From: Marinomonas aquiplantarum
GTDB lineage: Bacteria > Pseudomonadota > Gammaproteobacteria > Pseudomonadales > Marinomonadaceae
NCBI RefSeq assembly: GCF_003314975.1
Contig: NZ_QNRF01000004.1
Span: forward strand, 248,001 to 312,000
DNA: 64,000 nucleotides
Reading direction: 5' to 3'
The position numbers and the translations under genes were made by a program. Positions 26,233 to 35,207 of the stretch are shown in pieces. Position 1 is the stretch's first letter. Each line of letters begins with the position of its first letter. Below the pieces are notes generated by a model, which ran no database searches, was not told the DNA's origin, and worked only from the letters and a program-made list of their open reading frames with translations.

Positions 26233-26267
26233 AGCCAATCTTTCATTAAGGGGGATTGGCTTTTTTT
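26233..26267 (+). terminator. Intrinsic terminator after the sulfatase operon
   Basis: Stem AGCCAATC (26233-26240) / GATTGGCT (26254-26261), 13-base loop, then a T-run. It ends the TRAP-sulfatase transcript and rules out the longest upstream start for nnrDE, which would run through it. Confidence 0.85.
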
Positions 26268-26359
26268 ATTTTTACGTGACACATAGATGTTCGCTATTTG
26301 TTATCTATTTTAATGGGGGTAGGATGGGTTTAGTAACCAATTCTAAGGGGCTCATTGAT

Positions 26360-27856
26360 ATGAGATGCGATCAACACGTCTTACTGACACCTAAACAGAT
26401 GGCTTTGGCAGATCAAGAGGCCGTTTATTTAGGGGTTCCTGCATTTGATTTAATGGCTGCGGCTGGTCAAGCCGTAGCGGAAGCCATTATGGCGAAATGG
26501 ACAAAACGTCCTGTTCTAGTGATGGCAGGTCCTGGCAATAATGGTGGCGATGGTTTTGTGATTGCAGAGCAATTGCGCCAGCATAATTGGCCTGTGACTC
26601 TGGCCTTTATGGGGCATTTAGACAATATGTCCGCTGAAGCTCAGGCGCACGCAAAGGCATGGAAAGGTGAGTGGCATCCTCTGTCACAAACTCTGTTAAA
26701 TGACGCTAAGTTGGTGGTTGATGCCTTGTTCGGCGCGGGCTTGTCGCGGCCAATTGAAGGTCAGGTTCAGCATATGTTGGAGGCCGTTGCTCAGTCAGGC
26801 TTGCCGGTATGCGCTGTTGATGTCCCAAGTGGTCTAGACGGCGCGACAGGCCAAGCGCTCGGAGTAGTGGCTAAAGCCGATTTGACGGTGACTTTTTTCC
26901 GTAAAAAGCCCGGGCATTTGCTGTTTCCTGGGCGTACTTTTTGCGGTGATTTGCTGGTAAGGGGGATTGGTATCCCCGCTAAGGTACTGACGGATTTACG
27001 CATACAGACAGCGGAAAATCATCCAGATCTTTGGCTGTCTGATTACCCTCTAATGAAACAAGATGGTCATAAATTTCACCGTGGTCATGTGCTGATTTAT
27101 GGTGGTCAATGGATGACAGGGGCCAGTCGTTTAAGTGCGCGAGCGGCGCAACGAATCGGGGCTGGGTTGGTGTCATTAGCCGTACCGGAAAGCAGTTGGC
27201 CAATTTATGCGGCTGCTATGTTGTCAGTGATGGTAAAACCTTTGGCTGCACATCAATCAGAACACGCGTTTCAGCAGATGTTGAACGACTCTCGTTTTAA
27301 TGTGGTGGTGATTGGTCCTGGTGCTGGGTTAGAAGGAAACGACAAGCATCGTGTTAAACACGCCGTGCTAGAGACGCTTAAATGTGGTCGAGCTTGTGTG
27401 TTGGATGCGGATGCATTGACGGCCTTTTCTGAACGGCCAAAAGCATTGTTTGAGGCCATTCATGATGCTTGCATCCTGACACCTCATGAAGGAGAGTTTG
27501 CGCGCTTGTTTCCTCATCTTTCTGAGCAATCAGGAAAGGATAAACTGAGCAGAGCCAAACAAGCAGCGCGTGAGAGTGGAGCCATTGTCTTGCTAAAAGG
27601 CGCGGATACTGTCATCGCTTCGCCAGATGGACACGCCATTATTAACACAAATGCACCAGCTGAACTGGCCACTGGTGGTGCGGGGGATGTGCTGGCGGGG
27701 TTTATTGCCGGCTTGGTCGCACAAGGCATGACACCATTTTATGCTACCGCCGCTGCAGTATGGCTGCATGGCGAAGTGGCAAATGAATTTGGTGTGGGGT
27801 TAATTGCTGAGGATCTTACCGATGCCTTACCAAATGTGTTGCAACAACTAAAATAA
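26360..27856 (+). CDS. nnrD: Bifunctional NAD(P)H-hydrate epimerase / ADP-dependent dehydratase
   Basis: 498 residues from ATG 26360 (TAAGGGG 9 bases upstream); ATG 26324 is an alternative. The N-terminal YjeF/epimerase domain (about 1-215) has VMAGPGNNGGDGFVIAEQL and VDALFGAGLSRPIEG with VDVPSGLDGATG. The C-terminal ribokinase-like dehydratase domain has GPGAGLEGND, the ILTPHEGEFARLF motif and the glycine-rich NAPAELATGGAGDVLAGFIA. The enzyme repairs damaged NADHX and NADPHX in the cytoplasm. It stands alone between two transcription units. Confidence 0.93.
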   Translation: MRCDQHVLLTPKQMALADQEAVYLGVPAFDLMAAAGQAVAEAIMAKWTKRPVLVMAGPGNNGGDGFVIAEQLRQHNWPVTLAFMGHLDNMSAEAQAHAKAWKGEWHPLSQTLLNDAKLVVDALFGAGLSRPIEGQVQHMLEAVAQSGLPVCAVDVPSGLDGATGQALGVVAKADLTVTFFRKKPGHLLFPGRTFCGDLLVRGIGIPAKVLTDLRIQTAENHPDLWLSDYPLMKQDGHKFHRGHVLIYGGQWMTGASRLSARAAQRIGAGLVSLAVPESSWPIYAAAMLSVMVKPLAAHQSEHAFQQMLNDSRFNVVVIGPGAGLEGNDKHRVKHAVLETLKCGRACVLDADALTAFSERPKALFEAIHDACILTPHEGEFARLFPHLSEQSGKDKLSRAKQAARESGAIVLLKGADTVIASPDGHAIINTNAPAELATGGAGDVLAGFIAGLVAQGMTPFYATAAAVWLHGEVANEFGVGLIAEDLTDALPNVLQQLK

Positions 27857-27923
27857 TTCAGCGAGCAAAGTGAGCTATATTTCTTTACTACACCGTAAAT
27901 TTATGCGTATCTATTCTCGTTTA

Positions 27924-28805
27924 TTATGAATAAGTATGGATAAGCGTATCCAGCATGGAAGCGGCTGCAACGGAGAGGCTTGATCTCGGTTGGCAAATGA
28001 CACCCACTCGCCATTGGATGCTGGGCTCGGTAATGTTACGACAGAGAGAGCCTTGTTCGATGGCTTGTTGTCGACACAGTTCCGGCACCACAGCTACTCC
28101 CATGCCTTCGCTGACCATGCGTCCGACTGTGGTTAATTGATGTGCATCGAATGCGACATTGAGCTCAATGCCGACCTTATTAAGGGAATTTTCGATTTTT
28201 GCCCTGACACTCGAAGGACGCTGTAGGGTAATAAAGTCGTATTCTAAAAGTGCTCGCCAAGAGATGGTGTCGTGCTTTTCCAATGGGTGGTTTTGCGGAA
28301 CTATGGCGATGAATCTGTCTTCGTATAATGGGTAGAAAGATAAATCCACTAGGTTGCTTGGTTCAAAAGAGATACCCAATTCAACTTGGTTATTACGGAC
28401 CATTTCTACCACCACATCCGATAACACATCATTAATGGCAACCTGAACATTAGGGTAGCTAGCATGATAATTTTGAATAGCTTTAGGTAATAACGAGGCC
28501 GCAAAAGATGGCATGGATGCAATGGTGATTTTCCCTAGCTGTAAAGCGAAGCGTTGCTTCATTTCATCTTCCGCATTTTCCCATTGCGCTAATAATCGTC
28601 TCGCAATTGGCAGCAACGCCTGACCCTCTGGCGTTAATGAAATATGACGCGTGGTTCGAGTGAGTAATTTTCCACCTAAATCCTCTTCTAAGCTTTTAAT
28701 GGATAAACTTAATGCTGGTTGTGATAGATGTAGCTGAGTCGCGGCACTGGCAAAGCTCATCGATTGTGCCACGGCTAAAAAAGCTCGAACTTGTTTGATA
28801 TTCAT
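27924..28805 (-). CDS. LysR-family regulator, likely of the acetoacetate/short-chain fatty acid operon
   Basis: 293 residues: HTH at 1-60 (MNIKQVRAFLAVAQSMSFAS, QPALSLSIKSLEEDLG) and a substrate-binding domain with VPQNHPL. It is divergent from the CoA-transferase operon with a 150-base shared control region, so it most likely regulates that operon, as is usual for LysR pairs. It belongs to the CbbR/CynR-like general type; the effector is not deducible. Confidence 0.85.
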   Translation of the reverse strand: MNIKQVRAFLAVAQSMSFASAATQLHLSQPALSLSIKSLEEDLGGKLLTRTTRHISLTPEGQALLPIARRLLAQWENAEDEMKQRFALQLGKITIASMPSFAASLLPKAIQNYHASYPNVQVAINDVLSDVVVEMVRNNQVELGISFEPSNLVDLSFYPLYEDRFIAIVPQNHPLEKHDTISWRALLEYDFITLQRPSSVRAKIENSLNKVGIELNVAFDAHQLTTVGRMVSEGMGVAVVPELCRQQAIEQGSLCRNITEPSIQWRVGVICQPRSSLSVAAASMLDTLIHTYS

Positions 28806-28955
28806 GTTGGGTCTCTGAACGAAGGCTATGGCACTGAATGTGCGGTTTTATTTATTTGATATTCTTATTAATAAAAAGAAAAAACAAATTTAATTAATTT
28901 ATTCCATTAGGTCAAACTGGACGGAATTCAAAAATAATAAAATAGGAGATTCTTA

Positions 28956-29660
28956 ATGGCCGGTTTTGATAAAGTTGTGGCTTCTTATGAAGAAGCGATG
29001 GCAGGTCTGCAAGACAATATGACCATTCTAGCAGGCGGCTTTGGTCTGTGCGGTATTCCTGAGAACTTAATTGCTGAGATTAAACGAAAAGGCAGTAAAG
29101 GTTTAACGGTTGTATCGAACAATTGTGGTGTCGATGGTTTTGGCTTAGGCATTCTGCTCGAAGACAAGCAAATCCGCAAAATGGTTTCGTCTTATGTTGG
29201 CGAAAACGCTCTGTTTGAAAAACAGCTATTAGACGGTGAGCTTGAAGTAGAGCTGACACCTCAAGGTACTTTGGCTGAGAAAATGCGTGCTGGTGGTGCG
29301 GGAATCCCTGCGTTTTATACAGCAACCGGTGTAGGCACACCCGTAGCCGAAGGCAAAGAAACAAAACAATTCCATGGTCGCGAATATTTATTAGAAGAAG
29401 CCATTACAGGTGACTTTGCGATTGTAAAAGGCTGGAAAGCCGACCGATACGGTAATGTTGTTTATCGTCATACCGCTCAAAACTTTAATCCTCTGGCTGC
29501 CACTGCTGGCAAGATCACCGTTGTCGAAGTCGAAGAAATTGTCGAAGTCGGTGAATTGGATCCTGCGCACATTCACACTCCTGGTATTTATGTCGATCGT
29601 GTCGTGCTCGGCACCTTTGAAAAACGCATCGAAAAAAGAACCGTTACGCCAACAGAATAA
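28956..29660 (+). CDS. scoA: 3-oxoacid/acetate CoA-transferase subunit A
   Basis: 234 residues of the SCOT alpha family: [13 protein letters not shown] (about 27-39), [35 protein letters not shown] and the [13 protein letters not shown] ending. With subunit B encoded 13 bases downstream it transfers CoA from succinyl-CoA or acetyl-CoA to acetoacetate or related acids. RBS AGGAG precedes the ATG. Followed by a thiolase and AtoE, the set would convert acetoacetate or butyrate-type acids to acetyl-CoA. Confidence 0.92.
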   Translation: MAGFDKVVASYEEAMAGLQDNMTILAGGFGLCGIPENLIAEIKRKGSKGLTVVSNNCGVDGFGLGILLEDKQIRKMVSSYVGENALFEKQLLDGELEVELTPQGTLAEKMRAGGAGIPAFYTATGVGTPVAEGKETKQFHGREYLLEEAITGDFAIVKGWKADRYGNVVYRHTAQNFNPLAATAGKITVVEVEEIVEVGELDPAHIHTPGIYVDRVVLGTFEKRIEKRTVTPTE

Positions 29661-29673
29661 GAAGAGGTTTCCT

Positions 29674-30333
29674 ATGTCACTTACAAGAGAGCAAATGGCG
29701 CAACGTGTTGCCCAAGAGTTACAAGATGGCTTTTACGTTAATCTTGGGATTGGTATTCCTACCTTGGTTGCCAACTTCGTCCCAAATAATATGAGCGTTA
29801 TGCTGCAATCTGAAAATGGTTTGCTTGGTATGGGCGAGTTCCCAACGGAAGACACCATTGATGCCGATATGATTAATGCCGGTAAACAAACTGTCACCAC
29901 AGTGAAAGGTGCTTCTATTTTTTCCTCTGCTGAGTCCTTTGCCATGATCCGTGGTGGTCATGTGGATTTAACCGTATTAGGTGCATTTGAAGTGGACGTG
30001 CAGGGAAACATCGCGTCTTGGATGATCCCAAATAAACTGATCAAAGGTATGGGGGGTGCCATGGATTTGGTGGCCGGTGCAGAGAATATTATTGTTACTA
30101 TGACTCATGCGTCGAAAAATGGCGATTCAAAGCTGCTTTCTAATTGCTCTTTGCCATTAACGGGAAAAGGTTGTATTAAGAAAGTGCTGACCGATTTGGC
30201 TTGGCTAGAAATTGAAAACGGTGCCTTTATCTTAAAAGAGAGGGCGCCAGGTGTTTCAGTTGAAGAGATTGTTGAAAAAACTCAAGGTAAATTGATCGTA
30301 CCGGATGATGTACCGGAAATGACTTTTTCCTAG
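29674..30333 (+). CDS. scoB: 3-oxoacid/acetate CoA-transferase subunit B
   Basis: 219 residues from ATG 29674 (RBS GAAGAGG); a longer in-frame extension back to 29455 is an artefact overlapping subunit A. It has the catalytic Glu47 in SENGLLGMG, a GIGIPTLVANF motif (24-34) and DLVAGAENIIVTMTHASK. It forms the active heteromer with subunit A. The length matches the family. Confidence 0.92.
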   Translation: MSLTREQMAQRVAQELQDGFYVNLGIGIPTLVANFVPNNMSVMLQSENGLLGMGEFPTEDTIDADMINAGKQTVTTVKGASIFSSAESFAMIRGGHVDLTVLGAFEVDVQGNIASWMIPNKLIKGMGGAMDLVAGAENIIVTMTHASKNGDSKLLSNCSLPLTGKGCIKKVLTDLAWLEIENGAFILKERAPGVSVEEIVEKTQGKLIVPDDVPEMTFS

Positions 30334-30366
30334 AGAGAACCACAAATAATAATTATAGGAGCTGCT

Positions 30367-31542
30367 ATGAAAGCTGTAATCGTTGCTGCTGCAAGAACCC
30401 CAATTGGTGCGTTTAACGGTGCTTTGTCTTCTCTGAGTGCCGTGCAATTAGGCACTCAGTTATTGTCTGGTATGTTAGCCAAACAACCTGTTTTAAAAGA
30501 TCACATAGAAGAGGTCATTTTAGGCCAAGTTTTGGCGGCAGGGTGTGGCCAAAATCCTGCCAGACAGACGGCGTTGAACGCTGGGCTGCCTAAACACGTT
30601 GGCGCGATGACCATTAATAAGGTGTGTGGCTCAGGTTTAAAAGCGGTGCAGTTAGCGGCGCAATCTGTGTTGAGTGGTGACTCTGCTATGGTGGTCGCTG
30701 GTGGTCAAGAAAGCATGAGTCAAGCGGCTCATGTTCTGCCAAGTAGTCGCAATGGTAAAAAAATGGGCTCTTGGGAATTGCTGGATACCATGGTAGTTGA
30801 TGGACTTTGGGATGCTTTCAACGATTATCATATGGGACAAACCGCCGAAAATATCGCCGATCGTTGGCATATTAATCGCGACGAGCAGGACGCATTTGCT
30901 GTGCACTCTCAACAAAAAGCGGCCCAAGCTCAAACGTCGGGACGTTTTGCCGAAGAAATTCTCCCTATTACGATCCCTCAGCGTAAAGGTGATCCTGTCA
31001 TTGTCGAAGCAGATGAGCAAATCCGCCCTAATACCAGCTTAGATTCATTAGCAAAACTTCGTCCAGCCTTTGTTAAAGATGGCACTGTGACTGCGGGCAA
31101 TGCATCGACTTTGAACGATGGTGCTGCCATGGTGGTGGTGACCTCTGATGAAGAAGCGGAGCGTTTAGGCTTGCCTATTTTGGCGGTGATTGAAGCAGCC
31201 AGTGGTGCAGGTGTCGAACCTGAAATCATGGGAACGGGTCCAATCGTTGCGACTCAAAAAGTACTTGAAAAGGCGCATTGGCAAGTTGCCGATCTGGATT
31301 TAATCGAAGCCAATGAGGCCTTTGCTGTACAAGCCTTATGTGTCAATAAAGAATTGGGCTTAGACCCAGAAAAAGTCAATGTAAATGGTGGCGCTATCGC
31401 TCTTGGCCACCCAATAGGTGCTTCAGGCTGTCGAGTTTTGGTCAGCTTGGTTCATGAAATGCCTCGTCGAGATGCCCATAAAGGGTTGGCGACCCTGTGT
31501 ATCGGAGGCGGTATGGGCGTCGCTATGTTGATCTCTCGATAA
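30367..31542 (+). CDS. atoB: Acetyl-CoA C-acetyltransferase (thiolase)
   Basis: 391 residues of the thiolase II family: nucleophilic Cys87 (NKVCGSGLKAV), VVAGGQESMSQA near 115, NGGAIALGHPIGASGCR (about 345-361) with the catalytic His, and CIGGGMG with the second catalytic Cys near the end. It would cleave acetoacetyl-CoA made by the upstream CoA-transferase into two acetyl-CoA. RBS AGGAG before the ATG; 33 bases after subunit B. A terminator separates it from atoE. Confidence 0.93.
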   Translation: MKAVIVAAARTPIGAFNGALSSLSAVQLGTQLLSGMLAKQPVLKDHIEEVILGQVLAAGCGQNPARQTALNAGLPKHVGAMTINKVCGSGLKAVQLAAQSVLSGDSAMVVAGGQESMSQAAHVLPSSRNGKKMGSWELLDTMVVDGLWDAFNDYHMGQTAENIADRWHINRDEQDAFAVHSQQKAAQAQTSGRFAEEILPITIPQRKGDPVIVEADEQIRPNTSLDSLAKLRPAFVKDGTVTAGNASTLNDGAAMVVVTSDEEAERLGLPILAVIEAASGAGVEPEIMGTGPIVATQKVLEKAHWQVADLDLIEANEAFAVQALCVNKELGLDPEKVNVNGGAIALGHPIGASGCRVLVSLVHEMPRRDAHKGLATLCIGGGMGVAMLISR

Positions 31543-31587
31543 CGATAAAATCATCAAATAATGGAATCTAATTAAAGCGAAATTCCA

Positions 31588-31623
31588 GTAAGGAAGGCGT
31601 TTAGTCGTCTTCCTTACTTTTTT
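31588..31623 (+). terminator. Terminator between atoB and atoE
   Basis: Perfect 9-bp stem GTAAGGAAG (31588-31596) / CTTCCTTAC (31609-31617), 12-base loop, then six T's. It ends 33 bases before atoE, so atoE is either expressed from read-through at a lower level or from its own promoter. Confidence 0.88.
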
Positions 31624-31656
31624 GCTGTCCAAAAAATATAAAAATAGGATATACCG

Positions 31657-33030
31657 ATGAATACATTAGAACAAAAAAAGACAGGCCTACAAAAAGTCAG
31701 TCAGTTCTTTGTCACACTTCTACAGCGCTATCTGCCTGACCCTTTTATTTTCGCTATAGTCTTAACGATTGTGGTGTTCTTGTTTGTTATGCCAAGTACG
31801 GGACAAGGACCAATGCAGGTGGTCAATGCTTGGGCTGGCGGTTTTTGGAACTTACTGAGTTTCTCTATGCAGATGGCCATGGTCGTTGTGACAGGTCATG
31901 CTATGGCCAGTGCGCCAGCTTTTAAGCGTAAATTAGCCATGTTAGCTGGGGCTGCAAAAACGCCGGGACAGGCGATTATCTTAGTCACCGTAATCAGTGC
32001 AATGGCTTGTTGGGTGAACTGGGGTTTTGGTTTGGTTGTTGGGGCGATTTTTGCTCGTGAAATTGCTGCACGAGTGAAAGGCGTTGATTATCGTTTGCTG
32101 ATTGCTTCGGCATACAGTGGTTTCTTATTCTGGCATGGTGGATTATCGGGTTCTGTTCCGTTGTCTATTGCTGGTGGAAAAAATATTGAGACGGTGACAA
32201 ATGGTGCCGTAACAGCAGCGATTCCAACATCAGAAACCATTTTTTCCACGATGAACTTGGCGATTCTTGCTGTTATGTTTGTCTCTATTCCATTATTAAA
32301 CCGTTTAATGCATCCCGCGCCTCAAGACACCATCACCATAGATGCTGAACTGTTGGCAGAGACAGAAGCTGAGGTGACAGAAAAAAGTAAAATGACACCG
32401 GCAGAGCGCCTAGAAAATAGCCGTACTTTGTCATGGATTCTGGGTGTAATGGGCTTTGCCTATATCATTTATTACTTTGTTACGAACGGCTTCGCGCTTA
32501 ATTTGAACATTGTGAATTTCACCTTCCTGTTTTCCGCTATCTTGTTGCATGGCACACCTAAGAGTTTACTTAATTCAATTTCTCAAGGCGCGCGTAACTG
32601 CTCTGGTATTTTGCTGCAGTTCCCTTTCTATGCAGGCATCATGGGGATGATGACGGCAACGGGAGATTCTGGTGTATCACTGGCTGGTGTAATTTCACAG
32701 GCATTCGTGTCTATCTCCAATGAGACAACTTTCCCTCTGTTTACTTTCTTAAGTGCTGGCATTGTGAATTTCTTTGTGCCATCTGGTGGTGGTCAATGGG
32801 CAGTGCAAGCGCCAATTATGATGCCCGCTGGTGCCGCGCTGGGTGTTGATGCTGCGAAAACGGCCATGGCGATAGCATGGGGAGATGCTTGGACTAACAT
32901 GATTCAGCCTTTTTGGGCGTTGCCTGCCTTGGCGATTGCTGGGTTGGGAGCGAAAGATGTCATGGGTTACTGTCTGATGGCACTGATTGGTTCTGGCGTT
33001 ATTATTTCTTTAGGTTTTTTAATCTTCTAA
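31657..33030 (+). CDS. atoE: Short-chain fatty acid transporter, AtoE family
   Basis: 457 residues, about 11-12 membrane helices, with the family opening LQRYLPDPFIFAIVLTIVVF (about 23-42), a AGGFWNLLSFSMQMAMVVVTG block and the PSGGGQWAVQAPIMMPAG motif (about 369-386). It would import acetoacetate or short-chain fatty acids for the CoA-transferase and thiolase just upstream. RBS AGGA precedes the ATG. Confidence 0.9.
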   Translation: MNTLEQKKTGLQKVSQFFVTLLQRYLPDPFIFAIVLTIVVFLFVMPSTGQGPMQVVNAWAGGFWNLLSFSMQMAMVVVTGHAMASAPAFKRKLAMLAGAAKTPGQAIILVTVISAMACWVNWGFGLVVGAIFAREIAARVKGVDYRLLIASAYSGFLFWHGGLSGSVPLSIAGGKNIETVTNGAVTAAIPTSETIFSTMNLAILAVMFVSIPLLNRLMHPAPQDTITIDAELLAETEAEVTEKSKMTPAERLENSRTLSWILGVMGFAYIIYYFVTNGFALNLNIVNFTFLFSAILLHGTPKSLLNSISQGARNCSGILLQFPFYAGIMGMMTATGDSGVSLAGVISQAFVSISNETTFPLFTFLSAGIVNFFVPSGGGQWAVQAPIMMPAGAALGVDAAKTAMAIAWGDAWTNMIQPFWALPALAIAGLGAKDVMGYCLMALIGSGVIISLGFLIF

Positions 33031-33078
33031 AGAGCCATTACTTTAAATCAATCCTTATCCATTATTGATGTTTAATCA

Positions 33079-33113
33079 AGCCGCATCTTGCTCGTTCCAA
33101 GGTGCGGCTTTTT
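33079..33113 (+). terminator. Terminator after atoE
   Basis: 11-bp stem AGCCGCATCTT (33079-33089) / AAGGTGCGGCT (33099-33109) with one mismatched position (T opposite G), 9-base loop, and T's. It closes the acid-degradation operon. Confidence 0.85.
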
Positions 33114-33261
33114 ACTGGAAAGACATAGTTAAAATACTTTTTTAAGCCACTTTTATTACACGTCTTCTCAATATTTTGAATACTATGCACAAAACCGCGA
33201 TTTACTTTCTTATTCTTATACCTCTTGCTTACTCTAGTCTGGAAGACGCTCATTTATACTA

Positions 33262-33344
33262 TAAGGCAATATAGATTGACTCGAATTTCAAACAGGTTTG
33301 AATGAATAATGACCAGACTAAACGCAGTAAGACATATTGCCTTA
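33262..33344. repeat. 11-bp inverted repeat spanning the lpxR-like start
   Basis: TAAGGCAATAT (33262-33272) and ATATTGCCTTA (33334-33344) are perfect reverse complements separated by 61 bases. They enclose the ATG at 33309 and could pair in the mRNA, burying this start, or be a two-half-site operator. Confidence 0.55.
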
Positions 33345-34358
33345 CATGATGTTGCTAAGAAGAGGGCTGTTCCTGTCGTAATGAATTGCCTACTGATAGG
33401 GGCAACAATGCTGACTTCTATGAACGGGTATGCGAAAGCCGACTGGATGTCTGTTACGTTAGATAATGACTTTTTTGTCAACGAAGACAATGGCTACACC
33501 AACGGTCTTTATTTGTCTTCTTACGAAATTGATGAAGCACCAAGCTTTGTGCCAAATCCAGATATATGGGTAAAACCTTTTATGTGGAGCATGCCAAGCG
33601 GCCCTGCTTTAACGACCGTCAAGGCGCACAGCCTTAGTCAAACCTTGATGACGCCTAGTGACTTAACTTTGACTAATCCGCCTGAAGGTTCGTTCCCCTA
33701 TGCTGGATTATTGAGTTATACCAATACCTATATCTCAGTGAGTGCCGATTATGCGGATAAAATCAGCACGACATTGGGTGTAGTTGGCCCCTTGGCTTTA
33801 GGGAAGCAGACGCAGAAAACCATTCATAAAATGATTGGCGCACAAGACCCGAAAGGCTGGGATACTCAGTTAAAAAACGAACCTGTTTTCATGATTTCAA
33901 GAAGTCGAACTTGGCGTGCTTGGGTATCGGAAAGTGGCAATATGGATTTGCTAGTGGGGGGCGGGGTGAACGTCGGAACCATTAGGAGTGGTGTCAATAG
34001 TGGCGTAGTGTGGCGCTATGGCAACCGAATGGAGAACTCTTTTGCCAGTATTTTATTGTCTAGCAATCGTATTTCGAACCCAATCGCCATTGATCACGGC
34101 TGGTTTGTGTTTGCCGGTGCATTATTCAGTTATGACTTCAATCAAATCTTCATGGACGGTAATACTTTCAGAGACAGCCGTTCGATTGATTATGACCATG
34201 AGAATAATATTTTCTCTACAGGGTTAAGTTATTCCTGGGGTGACGCTTCTTTGGCCTTTGCTATCAATACACCCTTTTCCATCAATGGTGACTCTCGTGA
34301 CAGAGAATTAGATAAATACTTACGATATGGCACGTTAACCTTTGCTTGGTCTCTGTAA
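33309..34358 (+). CDS. LpxR-family lipid A deacylase-like outer membrane protein
   Basis: 349 residues. A signal peptide ends near AKA (about 38-40); the start may really be ATG 33381 (MNCLLIGATMLTSMNGYAKA). The mature part opens with VTLDNDFFVNEDNGYTNGLY, the hallmark of the LpxR/DUF2219 family, where an acidic and Asn-rich segment near the N-terminus binds calcium. The rest is a beta-barrel with alternating aromatic strands and a C-terminal aromatic pattern (TLTFAWSL). LpxR removes 3'-acyl chains from lipid A. Monocistronic, closed by a terminator. Confidence 0.85.
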   Translation: MTRLNAVRHIALHDVAKKRAVPVVMNCLLIGATMLTSMNGYAKADWMSVTLDNDFFVNEDNGYTNGLYLSSYEIDEAPSFVPNPDIWVKPFMWSMPSGPALTTVKAHSLSQTLMTPSDLTLTNPPEGSFPYAGLLSYTNTYISVSADYADKISTTLGVVGPLALGKQTQKTIHKMIGAQDPKGWDTQLKNEPVFMISRSRTWRAWVSESGNMDLLVGGGVNVGTIRSGVNSGVVWRYGNRMENSFASILLSSNRISNPIAIDHGWFVFAGALFSYDFNQIFMDGNTFRDSRSIDYDHENNIFSTGLSYSWGDASLAFAINTPFSINGDSRDRELDKYLRYGTLTFAWSL

Positions 34359-34388
34359 CTCTACTAGTTACCTGTCATACAAAGTGTG

Positions 34389-34419
34389 AAAGCCTTTCGT
34401 TTAGCGAAAGGCTTTTTTT
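34389..34419 (+). terminator. Terminator after the LpxR-like gene
   Basis: Perfect 11-bp stem AAAGCCTTTCG (34389-34399) / CGAAAGGCTTT (34405-34415), 5-base loop, T-run. It lies between convergent genes and could serve both, although the minus-strand side has only a short T tract. Confidence 0.9.
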
Positions 34420-34448
34420 GTGAAGCCGTTCTTTTTGAGCCGCTGTTA

Positions 34449-35072
34449 TTATTTAAGCAAGTCTGTGACATACTCTAAAAAGGCATCGGGTTGGCCATAA
34501 TATTGGCTGTGTTGAAGACGAATTAGTTGATCTTTGTTTTGTAAAAATAAAGTCGGAAACCCAGATACTTGCCAAGTATTCATCATTTTCTGGTTGTACT
34601 GAATATTCTTTAGAGAATGCTCTTTTACTTCGTGCATGGCAGCTTGCCAAGCGGATTCTTCTATGCCTAATTGTTGTGCGAGAGCTTGTAATTGGTCTTC
34701 TTGATGAAGCGCCATGCCTTCAATGTAGTGCGCGTGTTGTAAATGTCCAAGCATAGTCTGTGCCTTGAAGCCCAGTGTTTGCCCAGCCCAAAATGCTTGC
34801 GTTGGTAAATACGAATCCAGAATAAATTCGGCACCGGAGGTGACTCTTTGTTGGTATTTTTGGCCAAATGTTACCTTAGCCATTCTGGCTATATGCTGAT
34901 CCGCTTGCACAATATGTTGGCGAAAACCTAGGTCGATAGCACGTTTCGGAATCATACCACCAGGGTAGTAGTGAATATCGAATTGCGCTGATTCAGCCAG
35001 CGTTTGTAATAGAGGTGAAGCTGCATAGCACCAGCCACACATAGGGTCAAAGAAATAATGAATACGGTGCAT
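34449..35072 (-). CDS. DsbA/FrnE-like thioredoxin-fold protein
   Basis: 207 residues with a CGWC active site (Cys12, Cys15) in FFDPMCGWCYAASPLL, an all-helical insert and a SGFPTLFLQ cis-Pro region (about 170-178). There is no signal peptide, so it is cytoplasmic, like FrnE-type DsbA-family oxidoreductases or 2-hydroxychromene isomerase relatives. RBS AAGGA upstream. It is divergent from the LysR gene at 35208, its possible regulator. Confidence 0.88.
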   Translation of the reverse strand: MHRIHYFFDPMCGWCYAASPLLQTLAESAQFDIHYYPGGMIPKRAIDLGFRQHIVQADQHIARMAKVTFGQKYQQRVTSGAEFILDSYLPTQAFWAGQTLGFKAQTMLGHLQHAHYIEGMALHQEDQLQALAQQLGIEESAWQAAMHEVKEHSLKNIQYNQKMMNTWQVSGFPTLFLQNKDQLIRLQHSQYYGQPDAFLEYVTDLLK

Positions 35073-35207
35073 TGTGAGTCCTTATAGAAAATCATTCTAC
35101 TAAGCTTACTCTCTTGATTAGTGCTGAAAAATAGTCAAAAATGATCCAGGTTGTTTCTTATATTGTTCAAATGGAATCGCCCTAAATTTACCGTCAGAGA
35201 CAAAACA

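Noticed and set aside
29455-29673. In-frame N-terminal extension of CoA-transferase subunit B
   Set aside because: It lies inside subunit A in another frame and lacks an RBS; ATG 29674 has GAAGAGG upstream and gives the normal family start.
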